From Nymphaea colorata (Eukaryota; Streptophyta; Magnoliopsida; Nymphaeales; Nymphaeaceae): a stretch of 64,000 nucleotides of DNA. The position numbers and the translations under genes were made by a program. Shown here piece by piece: positions 23,901-36,200 of the stretch (position 1 is its first letter; each line of letters opens with the position of its first letter). The notes under the pieces were generated by a model. It was not told the origin of the DNA and made no database searches. It worked only from the letters and a program-made list of their open reading frames with translations. The DNA is taken from assembly GCF_008831285.2 (NCBI RefSeq), contig NC_045139.1:23416412-23480411 (forward strand), read 5' to 3'.

Positions 23901-24683
23901 GGAGAGGGGCAGGAAAAAATAACCACTAATTGCCTTCCTGATTCACACTTCATTTTTAGGAGAGGCCCTTGCTAAGCAATTTGCAAGTTTAGGTGCAAAG
24001 CTGATCCTCTCTGCACGACAAGAATCTGAACTAGAAAGAGTCAAATCAGAACTTAGAGGTAGTTACTTTTCTCTCTCTCTCTCTCTCTCTCCCTCTTTCT
24101 CTCACACACACACAACAAGTAAATGATAACTAATTATTGCATGCATATACATAATTATATAGAAAATTGTTCTTTTCAGATGTGCAAAAAGCCTTGTATT
24201 TTTGTAGGTAAACATGTCCCGGATGGAGTGAAAATTTTACCTTTGGATCTAACCTCTGGTGATGAGTCCTTGAGGGAAGCAGTGAGGCAAGCTGAGTCAT
24301 TCTTCTCTCCTGCTGGTATTGATTATATGGTTCATAATGCAGCATATGAGCGCCCTGTAAGTGCTTTTTCTAGAAAGGTCCTATTTCTTTCACTTAGAAT
24401 GTAGTAAAATGCAGGATGTCTCTTTGTTCATCTGTGGGACTCATGCACTTGCCATCATATATGTATTAATTATATATATAGGATTTGAAAACAGCTGGCT
24501 ACCTCTGTGGCTGGATGTTTTTTTTTTTTTTAATTTTGTTTCACCAAAAACTGTTGCTAAAGGAGCATGTGCAATGGCACTTGCTTGGCCGCAGTTTGTA
24601 GTGATGGAATGCACCGTTTGCAACATTTTTGAGCAACATAAAATAAAAAAACCATCCGGTCACAGAGGTAGCCAGCTGTTTCC

Positions 24684-24770
<87 letters not shown>

Positions 24771-27173
24771 ATGCATGCATCATGCATGTATGCATATTAT
24801 GATACCCCTCTTTCACCTTTTTGGTGTATTGTTCATCAATAAAAATAAGGAATTTGTCTTATTAGGTCATTATTTTCTTTCCAAGGCTATGAAGTGGACT
24901 GTGTGTCTCTTTCTATTGCCAAGTTTACATCTTTCATATGATCAACTTAGGGTGTTAATTATGTAAAATATGTTATCCCCACTTGTTTCACACTCTAGTC
25001 AGTGGGTTGTTCTTCTGATTTGCATTATTTAGGACAGTTATAGTTTCCCTCTGGTTGGAATAGCAGCTTTAAATGTGCATTAAACAGTAAGAGTGCTTAG
25101 CTCTTACGTAAATTCAGAAAAAAGTGAGATCTTTTTTACTGTATGAAGTTATGAACAAAGTTCATTCTTTTAAACTAGTTTCTCCTAAATAAGAAAGAGT
25201 GTTGCACCTCGTTGTGTAATACAAGATTCTATGACCAAGTTAACCATGATTTTCAAACACCAACGGTAAGCGCAGCTGAAAATGCAATTTGTCATAGATG
25301 TGGGTAAGTTAATCCACTAGCTGACTGCTGGATCTTGACCTTGTTCCTTTTTCATTGGACTATTTTAATAGGAAAAGAGTTTGTTTCAAATTTTGATATT
25401 TCCTTTAAACGTCTTTGAAGTCATGATCAGTGAGAACTTGATGAGAATGCTTTTTGAAAATGGAGACTTAGAGTTTCCGCTTCAGGCTGTTGTTTCTTTG
25501 TACCATCTAATTTGGTCTTTTAGGATCGGAAGGAAATGTAGGCCAACTTTTCTTTTTTTTTTTTTTTGCTGATTGTCATTTTCCTTTACAGAAAACTGCA
25601 GTTCTGGATGCAACTAGCGAAGCTCTCCTGGTAACAAGTGGATTTTTTTTCCTCTTTTCTTTGTCATGGTTATTTTTCATGGGAGCAGATTGAGGGGTAA
25701 CATGGGCTTTTCTAGATTTTTTGAAGGGAAAAAATTATATGTATTCTCATTTTCTCCAGGCAACATTTAATGTGAACGTTTTCGGTACAATTGCCCTTAC
25801 ACGACACCTTGCACCTTTCATGCTGAAGAGAGGAAGAGGTCATTTTGTTGTGGTATCTGGAATCACTATTTCTTTGTCTGCCTCTTTTATTTAATTGCTA
25901 CCTTGTTCTAGAAGTAACTTTTGTTGGTTATTGTTCTGCCATAGGTGAGCAGTGCAGCAGGGAAAAACCCATCTCCTGGACAAGCTATTTATTCTGCTTC
26001 CAAATATGCTGTGAATGGATATTTCCATACACTACGTTCTGAGGTGAGCATACTTTAGTATGATATTTATTAGCTCGAAAGCTGTAGTGACATTTTTCAT
26101 GGGCATCTTCTTACAATTTAACCTAACAAAATTCTTGAGTAAAGGTAAACAAACTTTATTGTAATGCCAATATGTTCCAACATTCCTTTCCCTGAACATA
26201 CTTGAAAATTCAAATTTTTTATTTGAAAGTTGTAAGCCAGCTATTTGTTGCAAAGCATGTGGAAATGAATATATGTGAATGTATATAAATTTTTGTGTAG
26301 TATTTATGAAAGAACAGGTATAACAGATAGTAAGATTGTTGCGAGTCTTGAGACACTAGTTCTTGGAGGGAAGATGAAGAATGATGGAAACTATCGGAAA
26401 ATCCTATGCCATATTGACAATTACTTGAAGCAGTATCTTATCTTACAATTGTGTCCAGACATCACTCTTGTTGCTCAAGTTGCAAACCAACACTCTAACT
26501 TCTGTTTACATGAATGCAATAATGTGTATTGGTCTGTGCATCAAGAATACAACTTCCAAGGGGCTATTCCTATCTTCGTCTTATTCATTGGATATAATTG
26601 GTTATATTGATGCAAATTGAGGGGTGACCTAAATAATTGTCACCCTGCCATTGGTTTTGTCTTTTTTTAGGATGGTCTCTCATTTCTCAGAGTTGTAAGA
26701 AGCAACAGAAGATCTCTTTATCTAATGAAGCTGAATATTGTGCTATGGCGATTATAGCTATGATAAGTTGTTTGGTCGAAAGTTTCCTCAAGGACATAGA
26801 TTACACATTGTCTTCAGAACTTCGTTTTAATGACAAAAATCTCTATAGTGTTATCAACTGCTCATTCGACGAGAAAACCAAACATATTGAAATAAACTAC
26901 TTCTGTGGCTGAGAAAAACACTTGGAAAAACCATCAACCTACCATTTGTCTCCTCATAATGATAGTTGGTAGGCTTCTTGACCGAGGCTTTGGCTTCTTG
27001 TTTTCCTTCTTCTCTTAGCAAGCTTTCAGACTTTCAGTTAGACCATAAGTTTGAGGAGGGTGTTGAAAATTGAAATATGTTTACCATCTATTGAGTTTAT
27101 ATATATACACAGGCACACATACTCAACTATCTCTATGGTGGTCATTTATTTTCTTTCTGTTTATTTCATTTTC

Positions 27174-27225
<52 letters not shown>

Positions 27226-30200
27226 CATAGGGATACACCTATGTTGTCAAGGCGACTAGGCACTGCCTGGGCACCAGTCAGCACATAGCGCTTAGGAGCC
27301 CTAGGCAAAAAAAGGTGACAATTTAAAAAAAAAAAAAAAATTAGTTATGTTAATATGTCAAGTTATTTTGATCAACTATTACTAATATTTGAAATGTGGA
27401 GAGTAGTAATATAGCAAGCATAATAAACTTAAACAATAAAAAATTGATTGTTCACTTCATTAAATATGCAAAATCAATAGAAGAAGTTTAACATTACTCA
27501 TAAAATGTAATTTAATAAAAAAAAAAAAACTAAATCTAATCTCTAGAAGAAGGAATGTAAATTTTCAAGAAGGCTTTGATCCATCTGTACTTAAAGAAAG
27601 ACATACTGTAATAAAAAAACTAACAGTACATAATAATATACAAATAAGTACACAACAATAACAATACATATAAGTACATAACCATCTAACGTATACATAT
27701 AATAGGTATCATAATACTACATATTATATAATAGGCTAACAATTATACATATAATAGGTCAATGCAATACTTTATAACAGGTATAGCAGACTGTTCATAA
27801 CAGTATATACATATGACACATATTACAATGCATATAACAGGGATAACAAATTACAATACAATTTAACATTGTCGCAATCAGAGAGAGAGAGAGTCGTTTC
27901 TGTTATTGTTCACGTAACCCTAATCTCAGGTTAAAAGATATTAGGGTATAGACTACATATTTACAATTCCAGTCCACTAAAATATAAGAAAACAATAAGT
28001 AGTCCCTAATCCACTTTCTAATATTACAGAAAGCCTCAAATTGACTCTAAAAAGAACTTTAACACTCCCCCTCAAGCTGGAGCATAGATATCAATCATGC
28101 TCAACTGTTACATCCTCTCAAGAAATCTCCAATCGAAAGAGCCTTAGTAAACATATCAGTTGCTTATCTTCAGAGGATACTTGAATTGTGCGTATGACTC
28201 CTTCTTGTACCAAGTCTAGAACATAATGGCAATCCACTTCAATATGTTTCGTCATCTCATAAAAAAACAGGGTTATTTGCAATGTAGGTAGCTGCTCTGT
28301 TATCACAATACATCTTCATAGGAAGTTTCACTGATACCCAATTCTAGAAGCACTGATTTGACCCATGACATTTCAACAGCCGTTTGAGCCATCGCCTAAT
28401 ATTCAGACTCGACACTCGATCTAGCAACCACATTATGTTTCTTGCTCCTCCAAGAAATAAGATTCCTGCCAGTAAAGATGCTTAAACTTGTAGTAGATCT
28501 CCTGTCATTTATTGACCCTGCATAATCAGCATCACTATATGCTTCTATGTCCACACATTCTCCTTTTTTGAACCATAGCCTCTTTCTGGGGGCCGATTTC
28601 AAGTATTTTATCACCATTAAAGCAGCCTCCCAATGAACTTTTCGAGGTTTCTCCATGAATTGACTAAGCTTATTTACAGCAAAGCTGATGTCTGGACGAG
28701 TGATGGTTAAATATAAAAGTTTCCCTATCAGAGATTTGTAAGAATGAGAGTCAAAAGCCTCTGATTCATCATCGTGCATATGAATTCGAGGATTCATAAG
28801 AAGTGTAGCAGGTTTGGCTCCCAATAACTCTGTTTCCTGCAGAAGATCAAGAACATATTTCCTTTGAGACATCACAATCCCTTTGCTACTACGAGCCACT
28901 TCAATACCAAGGAAATAACGAAGTTGACCAAGATCTTTTGTGAGAAAGTGTTTCTATAGAAACTCCTTTGTCTGAGCTATCTTTTGAGCACTTTCTCCAG
29001 TGAGGACAATATCATCAACATATACAATCAATATCATTATACCAGAAGTCCCTCTCTTGATAAATAACGAATGTTCAAGCTGAGGTCTTTGAAATCCACA
29101 TTTAGAGACAACCTCACTTAGCTTATGGAACCATGCACAGGAACTTTGTTTAAGTCGATAGATAGCCTTTTTGAGTTTGCATACCTTGGAACACTCCCCC
29201 TGCCGTTCAAAACTAGGTGGTTGTTGCATATAGACTGTTTCAGAGAGATCACCATATAGAAATGCATTTTTCACATCAAGCTGAAAAAGAGGCCAATCTT
29301 GTTGGACTGCGAGAGATATAACTAGGTGAATAGCACCTAGCTGTGCCACAGGCGAAAATGTCTACCCCATAAGTCTGTGTATAGCCTTTAGCAACAAGAC
29401 AAACTTTGAATCGCTCTACGGACCCATCAGAATGATATTTGATGGTGAATACCCATTGGTCATTTGGAGCCAACAACATCACAATTCATCGGTGGGTCCA
29501 CCAAGTCCCAAGTCTTCCTAGAAAGAAGAGCATCCATTTCCTCCTGTATAGCATGCTTCCATCGTGAATCTAATAAGGCTTGATTGTGAGAAGTCAGAAT
29601 AGTGTGACTAGCCATAGCTCGATCAAACTGCACCAAACTTGTGCTCAAATGGTCCATAGAAACCGAGTTAGAAATTGGATGTCTTGTGCACTGTCGCTGG
29701 CCCTTGCGAATAGCAATAGGTAGAGTATCTGCAGAATAGTCATCATTCCTTCCTGAGTCAGTCTTATCATAGGAGCTTACCTCATGAGAAGATGCTGGTG
29801 GGCGGTTTGAAGAGGAACCTTGACACCGAGTATAGACTAGTGGAGGATCAAGAAAACGATCACCTGACAGTGGTTGAAAGGACGGGATAGACTCAAGTGA
29901 TACTGGGGGAATATGAAGAGGAACAAACACGGAAAGCTCATACACAATGGTACTTGGAGTGTAAAAATAAGGACGAGACTCAAAGAATGTAACATCCACA
30001 CTGACAATCTCTTTCTTGTTATGGGGATCAAAGCAACGATAGCTTTTTTGATTGGCAGAATATCCAATGAACACACATTTGACAGCTTGGGCAGCAAGTT
30101 TGTTTTTTTTTGGCCCAAGATATGTGCAAAGCAAGTGCATCCAAATAATTTGGGAGGTATATGAAATAATGGTCGATTTGGATATAGTATTTGAATGGGG

Positions 30201-33200
30201 ATGCGATCTTGGATGGCAGACGAGGGCAATCTATTGGTGAGGTAGCAAGCGGTAAGAATGACATCACCCCAAAAGTAGGCAGGCATATGAGTATGCAACA
30301 AGAGGGTGCGGGCCACATTTAGAAGCTGTCGATGTTTGCGTTTAGCAACACCATTTTGTTGGGATGTGTGGGGATATGTATATTGTGGTCGAATCCCATG
30401 ATTGGCATAAAATTGAAGTAGAACTGAAGATTTAAATTCAAGAGCATTATCGGTGCGAATATTTTTTACAGTAACACCAAACTGAGTTTTTATTTCATTG
30501 ACAAATTTCTGAAGGATACAAATGACTTCAGACCTGTCCCGTAACAAAAATACTCAACTGACTCTAGTGAAATCATCAACTAGAACAAAGTAATACCAGA
30601 AACGTGAACGAAAGAAAACTTTACTTGGACCCCAAATAAGGGTGGGCGTCGGGCCGGGCCGCCGTCGGGTACCCGGTACCTTGCCTGGTCGAGCCCGGAA
30701 CCGGGCCAGGAAAACCGGGTCCCGGGCCGGGCCGGTCCAAATAACACAGCTCGGGTCGGGTCGGCCCGATCGCCTTGGCCTGTGCTTCGGGCCCGACGGG
30801 CCGACCCGGCCCGGCCCAATGCCCACCCCTAACCCCAAACATCAACGTGAAGAAGATCATATGGACTTTGACTCGATGGACTCTGACTCGAAGGGAAACT
30901 ACTACGTGTATGCTTGCCTAACTGGCATGCATCACATAAGAAATACTCTAATGCAGAAATATCTGGAAAGATGCGATGAAGTTTGGACACAGATGGATGA
31001 CCAAGTATGAGATGCCACTGCAAAGGAGAAGGCTTCGATGTGAAAGAGGATGCAGCAATATCTACAGGGACTAAAATGAAATAGAGCCCCTCGCGTTCAT
31101 GGCCGCCACCAATCATCTTCTCAGTTTGTAAGTCCTGAAAAGAACATGAACCAGGATAAAAAATGACTTTACACTGTAAATCTCTAACCAATTGCTTAAC
31201 AGATAGCAGGTTAACAGGAAATCGAGGTGCATATAGCACATGTGTAATGGTGCCAAAATGTGTGAGGTAGATATCACCGCTGCCCAAGATAGGGGACAAC
31301 TTGCCATCAGCCAACCTGACGTGTTGTGGTGTAGTGAACCTGGTGAACGATAAAAACATATGTGGTTGGTTACAACAATGTCTGGATGCTCCCGAGTCAA
31401 TCATCCATATCATACCTGGGTCACTGGTAGGGGCACCAACAGAGAAAGCCGAATCTATTGCAGCTGTGTTGGTCGAAGCAGGGTTAGACCTCTGAGCTAG
31501 AACCAGCTCATATTCTTTCTTGCTTAAGTTGAGTGAATACGATGGAGAACAGGTAGGAGACTCAACCATAGAAGTTGTAGCCTGTGAGAAAGTTGCAGTA
31601 GAAGAAGAAGACCCTTTTCCTGTACTCGTTCTCCCTCCACCATGTCCTGGTGGACCAGCAGAATGGAGATGAGGATGTTTGTCCCAACATCGATCCTCTA
31701 GATGCCCTAATTTACCACAATAAGAGCACTGAAATCTCCTACGTCCTGCACCACGTCCCCTAGTTCCAACAAAAGAACTATGGCTATGTCCTCCTGACAT
31801 CACAAGTGCAGAGACTGGGGTGTCCTGCATAGGCTGAGTAAGAGTGACTGCAAGACGACTCAACCTATTATAAGTATCTGCTAAGTCTGGGAGGTCACTG
31901 CTTGTGAGAATTTGAGACTTCGCCACAGAATACTCCGAAGATAACCCAGAAAGAAACTTTGCTACCATACCAGTTTCAAAATGTGATGCATAATAGTGCT
32001 TGCAAGGTGGGCGAAGAGCTTTTAACCGTTCATATGCAGCCATAAATGTAGCAAAATATTGTGACAGATCTTGATCTCCTTGCCGTATGTTACAAAGCTC
32101 CTCTTCCAATTGTAAAATTATAATAACATTAGTAGCATGAGAATACGTCTTCTTTAGGAAAGACCACATATCTTTAGCTTTGGTGTAGTATGCAATTGTT
32201 GGAGCTATACGAGACTCTACACTGTTCATAATCCATGCCATTACAATGTTATTATCTTCATCCCACGCAGCATATTTCCCTTTTTTCTCTAGGGGTTTAT
32301 CTTCTTCAATAATATATTTCTTTCTATGACCAGCCACAGACATCATAAATACCCTGGACTAGATTTCATAATTTGAACCATCAAGTTTGATTGTGGTTCC
32401 ATACGAAAAGGAGTTACCAGTCATCTTATATTCATTAGAACTTTCTGACCTACTACCGTTAGCCATAGTAGGAAACAGAAAAAAAACTGACACACGATAG
32501 TAAGGATGCAACAGTCAAATACCGAAGAGAAATATATTTCTACTATCTTCAAAGATCATACAAGTATCACATGATAGATAACAAAACAAATCTGTAATCA
32601 CAGGAACTGCCCACATCTAAACAGCATAACAGAGGGTAGCATGATGGATAGCAAAACAAATCTGTAATCACAGGAACTGCCCACGTCTGAACAGCATAAT
32701 GGAGAGTAGAAGATAGATTACAGAATTTTCTTTTGTTATTTTTGGTCGACTGCTATTGATTTCCAGTTTAGGAAAAAAACTGCGATTGGTTTCTGCTGCT
32801 ATTTCATAATTCGAACCATCAAGTTTGATTGTGGTTCCATACGAAAAGGAGTTACCAGTCATCTTATATTCATTAGAACTTTCTGACCTACTACCGTTAG
32901 CCATAGTAGGAAACAGAAAAAAAAGGAAACAGAAAAAAAACTGACACACGATAGTAAGGATGCAACAGTCAAATACCGAAGAGAAATATATTTCTACTAT
33001 CTTCAAAGATCATACAAGTATCACATGATAGATAACAAAACAAATCTGTAATCACAGGAACTGCCCACATCTAAACAGCATAACAGAGAGTAGCATGATG
33101 GATAGCAAAACAAATCTGTAATCACAGGAACTGCCCACGTCTGAACAGCATAACGGAGAGTAGAAGATAGATTACAGAATTTTCTTTTGTTATTTTTGGT

Positions 33201-36200
33201 CGACTGCTATTGATTTCCAGTTTAGGAAAAAAACTGCGATTGGTTTCTGCTGCTATTTGTCAACTGTTTACACTGTCAGAAACTGAAACAGCTGCTGTTT
33301 TCAGTTTCCTCACACACCGTCAACACAAATTCTGCTTTCTGCCGACTGTTTACACCTTCAGAAAACTGAAACTGTTGTTGTTTTTAGTCTCCTCACGCAC
33401 CATCGGGAGCACATCATCCACTAAAAAAAAAAATCCACGTTCATCACGCCTCAAACATCATAAAAAAACAGATCTGCTCCACACGATCTGTTTTTCCTCA
33501 TATCAAACAGCAGCCACGAGATCTACTTAAGGATCTGATCACGCCTTCCACATAGGTGTGATCAGTCCTTCTCCACGCAGCACACCCAAACTTTATTTCT
33601 TTACAGCCTCCCTGTTGGTGGGTAAGAAGAAACAAAGATGGGCGACGAGAAGAGGAAAGAGAAAGAAGCCGCCGGAGGAAGAAGTCGCCGGAGAAGGAGG
33701 AGTCGCCGGAAAACTTACTTGGCTGTCGCTGGCAGTGGAGGCTCCGATACCATGTCGCAATCAAGAGAGAGAGTCGTTTCTGTTATTGATCACGTAACCC
33801 TAATCTCAGGTTAAAAGAGATTATGGTATAGACTACATATTTACAATTTCAGTCTACTAAAATATAAGAAAACAATAAGTAGTCCCTAGTCCACTTTCTA
33901 ATATTACAGAAAGCCTCAAATTGACTCTAAAAAGAACTTTAACGAACATAATAAGAGCATATACATATAAGTTCAGGTATAACAAATTAACAATACATAT
34001 AACTATATGATATAAGTACATACATAAACACACTAATGTATACATATAATAGGTATGAGGTATCCAATACTACATAACAGACTAGTGACTAACATTATAT
34101 AACAGCATATAAAGTACATAAAAATATATACTCAATTAGGAAACTTTAATTGAAAAGGGAAGGTGACTTTACACTTTTCCATGGACTAGGTGTGTTGGCG
34201 CCTAAGTGGTGGATTTGGGCGACGGGCGTGGACTCACACTTAGTCCACGCCTAGGCAAGGCCTTAATAACATAGCGATAAGCTACTTCTGGTTCCTGCAA
34301 TTGAAATTGTTAAAGATACAAAAAAGGGGTTTTCTGAAATATTAGGAAGTTAGGGAAGGTCTCTTTAAATGTTTTGTTACTTTTAGTGGACTTCTCTTGT
34401 AATTTTCCCTAACCCTAATCTCTTAATAGAGATTAGGGTCACGTAATGCAAGACAACTTTTTGCTGCCTCTCTCTCTCTCTCGTAACATGGTATCAGAGC
34501 GGGTGTGGGCGTCGACGGCAGAGTGCACTTTCCGGTGACCTTCTCCGGCGATCACCATCTTCTCCGACGAACAGCCAAGTGAGTTCGTTCCTTTTTTTTT
34601 CTCTCGTTCTCTCCCTTGTCACCGCTACTCCTTATTCCCTCTTATCACCCAATAAGGAGACAGTGAGGGAATAGGGGTTGGGCGTGCCGTGAGAAGGAGG
34701 ACCTGATCACGCCTATGTGGAAGGCGTGATCAGATCCTCATATTGGTCGTATGAAGAGACTATTGTGGATGCAGCGTGACGTGTGACGCTGTGGTTTGTG
34801 ATGATCGTAAATACAGTTTCGGTAAAGTCAAGCTGCGTGAGGTGTTGTGGATGCTTTGTGGAGTCTATGTGCTGCTTATAAATTCAGGTTTTTGAATATG
34901 ATCAGATTTTTTCTATAGATCGTGGATACAAATTCAGTAAAGAAAGGCTGCGTGAGGACTGTTGCTGATCCTTAGTACAAGTTTTTGTTTGATTTCGTGG
35001 ATTTCTTTGACACGTGGACAGGAAGTTTTATGAGAACTAGCTGCTGTTATAAGTGGCAGCAGTCTTCAGTCGTTGGGAGCAACAGTCTTCAGTCGTTGGG
35101 AGTTCATTCTTGTTTTTGTCATCGGCTAAATCAGATCTGAAGTGACAGTAATTTCCTAGCCCTCCTTCTTTAAACGTTTGCGTCAATCTGGTCTTCTTTA
35201 TTTACTATGGCTGAAAACAGTAAATCTGAAGGGTCTACTGACTACAAGATGGCTGGGAATTCATTCTCTTATGGAACCACGATGAAACTTAATGGCTCAA
35301 ATTATGAAATATGGTCTAGGGTATTCATAATGTCGGTGGCTGGTCATAGGAAGAAATATATTCTTGAGGAGGATGAACCTATTGAGAAAAAAGGAATATA
35401 TGCTGCGTGGGATGAAAATAATTATATTGTTATGTCTTGGATTATGAATAGTGTGGAGTCTCATATAGCCCCAACTATTGCATATTATACCAAGGCCAAG
35501 GATATGTGGTCTTTCTTGAGAAAGACATACTCGCATGCCACTAATGTAATCAAGATCCTACAACTAGAAGAGGAGTTATGCAACATTCGACAAGGGGATC
35601 AGGACCTATCTCAATATTTTGCTACTTTGACTGCTGCATATGAACGGTTAAAGGCTCTTCGCCCACCTTGCCAGCATTGTTATGCATCACACGTTGAGAC
35701 TGGTATGGTGGCAAAGTTCTTATCTGGCCTATCTTCAGAATACTCTGTGGCAAAGTCTCAAATTCTAACAGGCAGTGAACTTCCAGATTTAGCAGACACG
35801 TATAATAGGCTGAGTCGCTTTGCAGCCACTCTTTCTCAGACTACGCATGACATACCAGTCTCTGCACTTGTGATATCAGGAGGACGGGGCCCTAGTTCTT
35901 TTGGAGGCACTAGGGGGCGTGGTACAGGCCGTGGTGCTGGACGTGGCAGATTTCAGTGCTCTTATTGTGGCAAAATTGGTCATCTAGAGGACCGTTGTTG
36001 GGACAAACATCCTCACATCAGGTCTAATGTTTCCTCTGGACGTGGTGGAGGTAGAATCACCACAAGCAGAGGTCCTTCTTCATCCCAGGCAACTCATTCA
36101 AAGGCAACAATATCTATGGTTGAGTCTTCTACTGATCCTTCTATATCTATGTCATATTCTCTTAACCTAAGTAAGGATGAATATGATCGTGTTCTTGCTC

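Larger units (their letters stand above)
27870..33944 (-). mobile_element. Ty1/copia element A (defective)
   Basis: Complete LTR retrotransposon structure on the minus strand. LTRs are at 27870-28064 (3') and 33753-33944 (5'). The primer-binding site TGGTATCGGAGCC (initiator-Met-tRNA type) abuts the 5' LTR, and the polypurine tract GCTTGAGGGGGAG abuts the 3' LTR. The target-site duplication is AACAT at 27865-27869 and 33945-33949. The polyprotein has multiple stops and frameshifts and is cut by a 195-bp MITE. The LTRs differ at about seven positions plus a repeat-length change, so this is the oldest of the three full-length copia insertions. Confidence 0.93.
27239..34274. mobile_element. TIR element split by copia element A
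   Basis: The left end CTATGTTGTCAAGGC (27239) and the reverse complement of the right end, CTATGTTATTAAGGC (34274), are similar terminal inverted repeats with GC-rich subterminal blocks. Without element A (27870-33944) the unit is about 960 bp, AT-rich, with recurring ACATATAATAGGTAT-type motifs on both sides of A. The flanks GGATACAC and CGATAAGC share 5 of 8 bases, possibly a worn 8-bp duplication. No transposase frame is seen, so it is non-autonomous. The superfamily is uncertain, possibly hAT. Confidence 0.6.

Noticed and set aside
24361-24966. 201-codon plus-strand open frame
   Set aside because: It reads through the TA/TG microsatellite and the palindromic MITE inside an SDR intron; the translation is mostly repeat.
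30554-31010. Gly/Pro/Arg-rich frames on both strands
   Set aside because: They arise from the GC-rich MITE inside copia element A, not from a gene.
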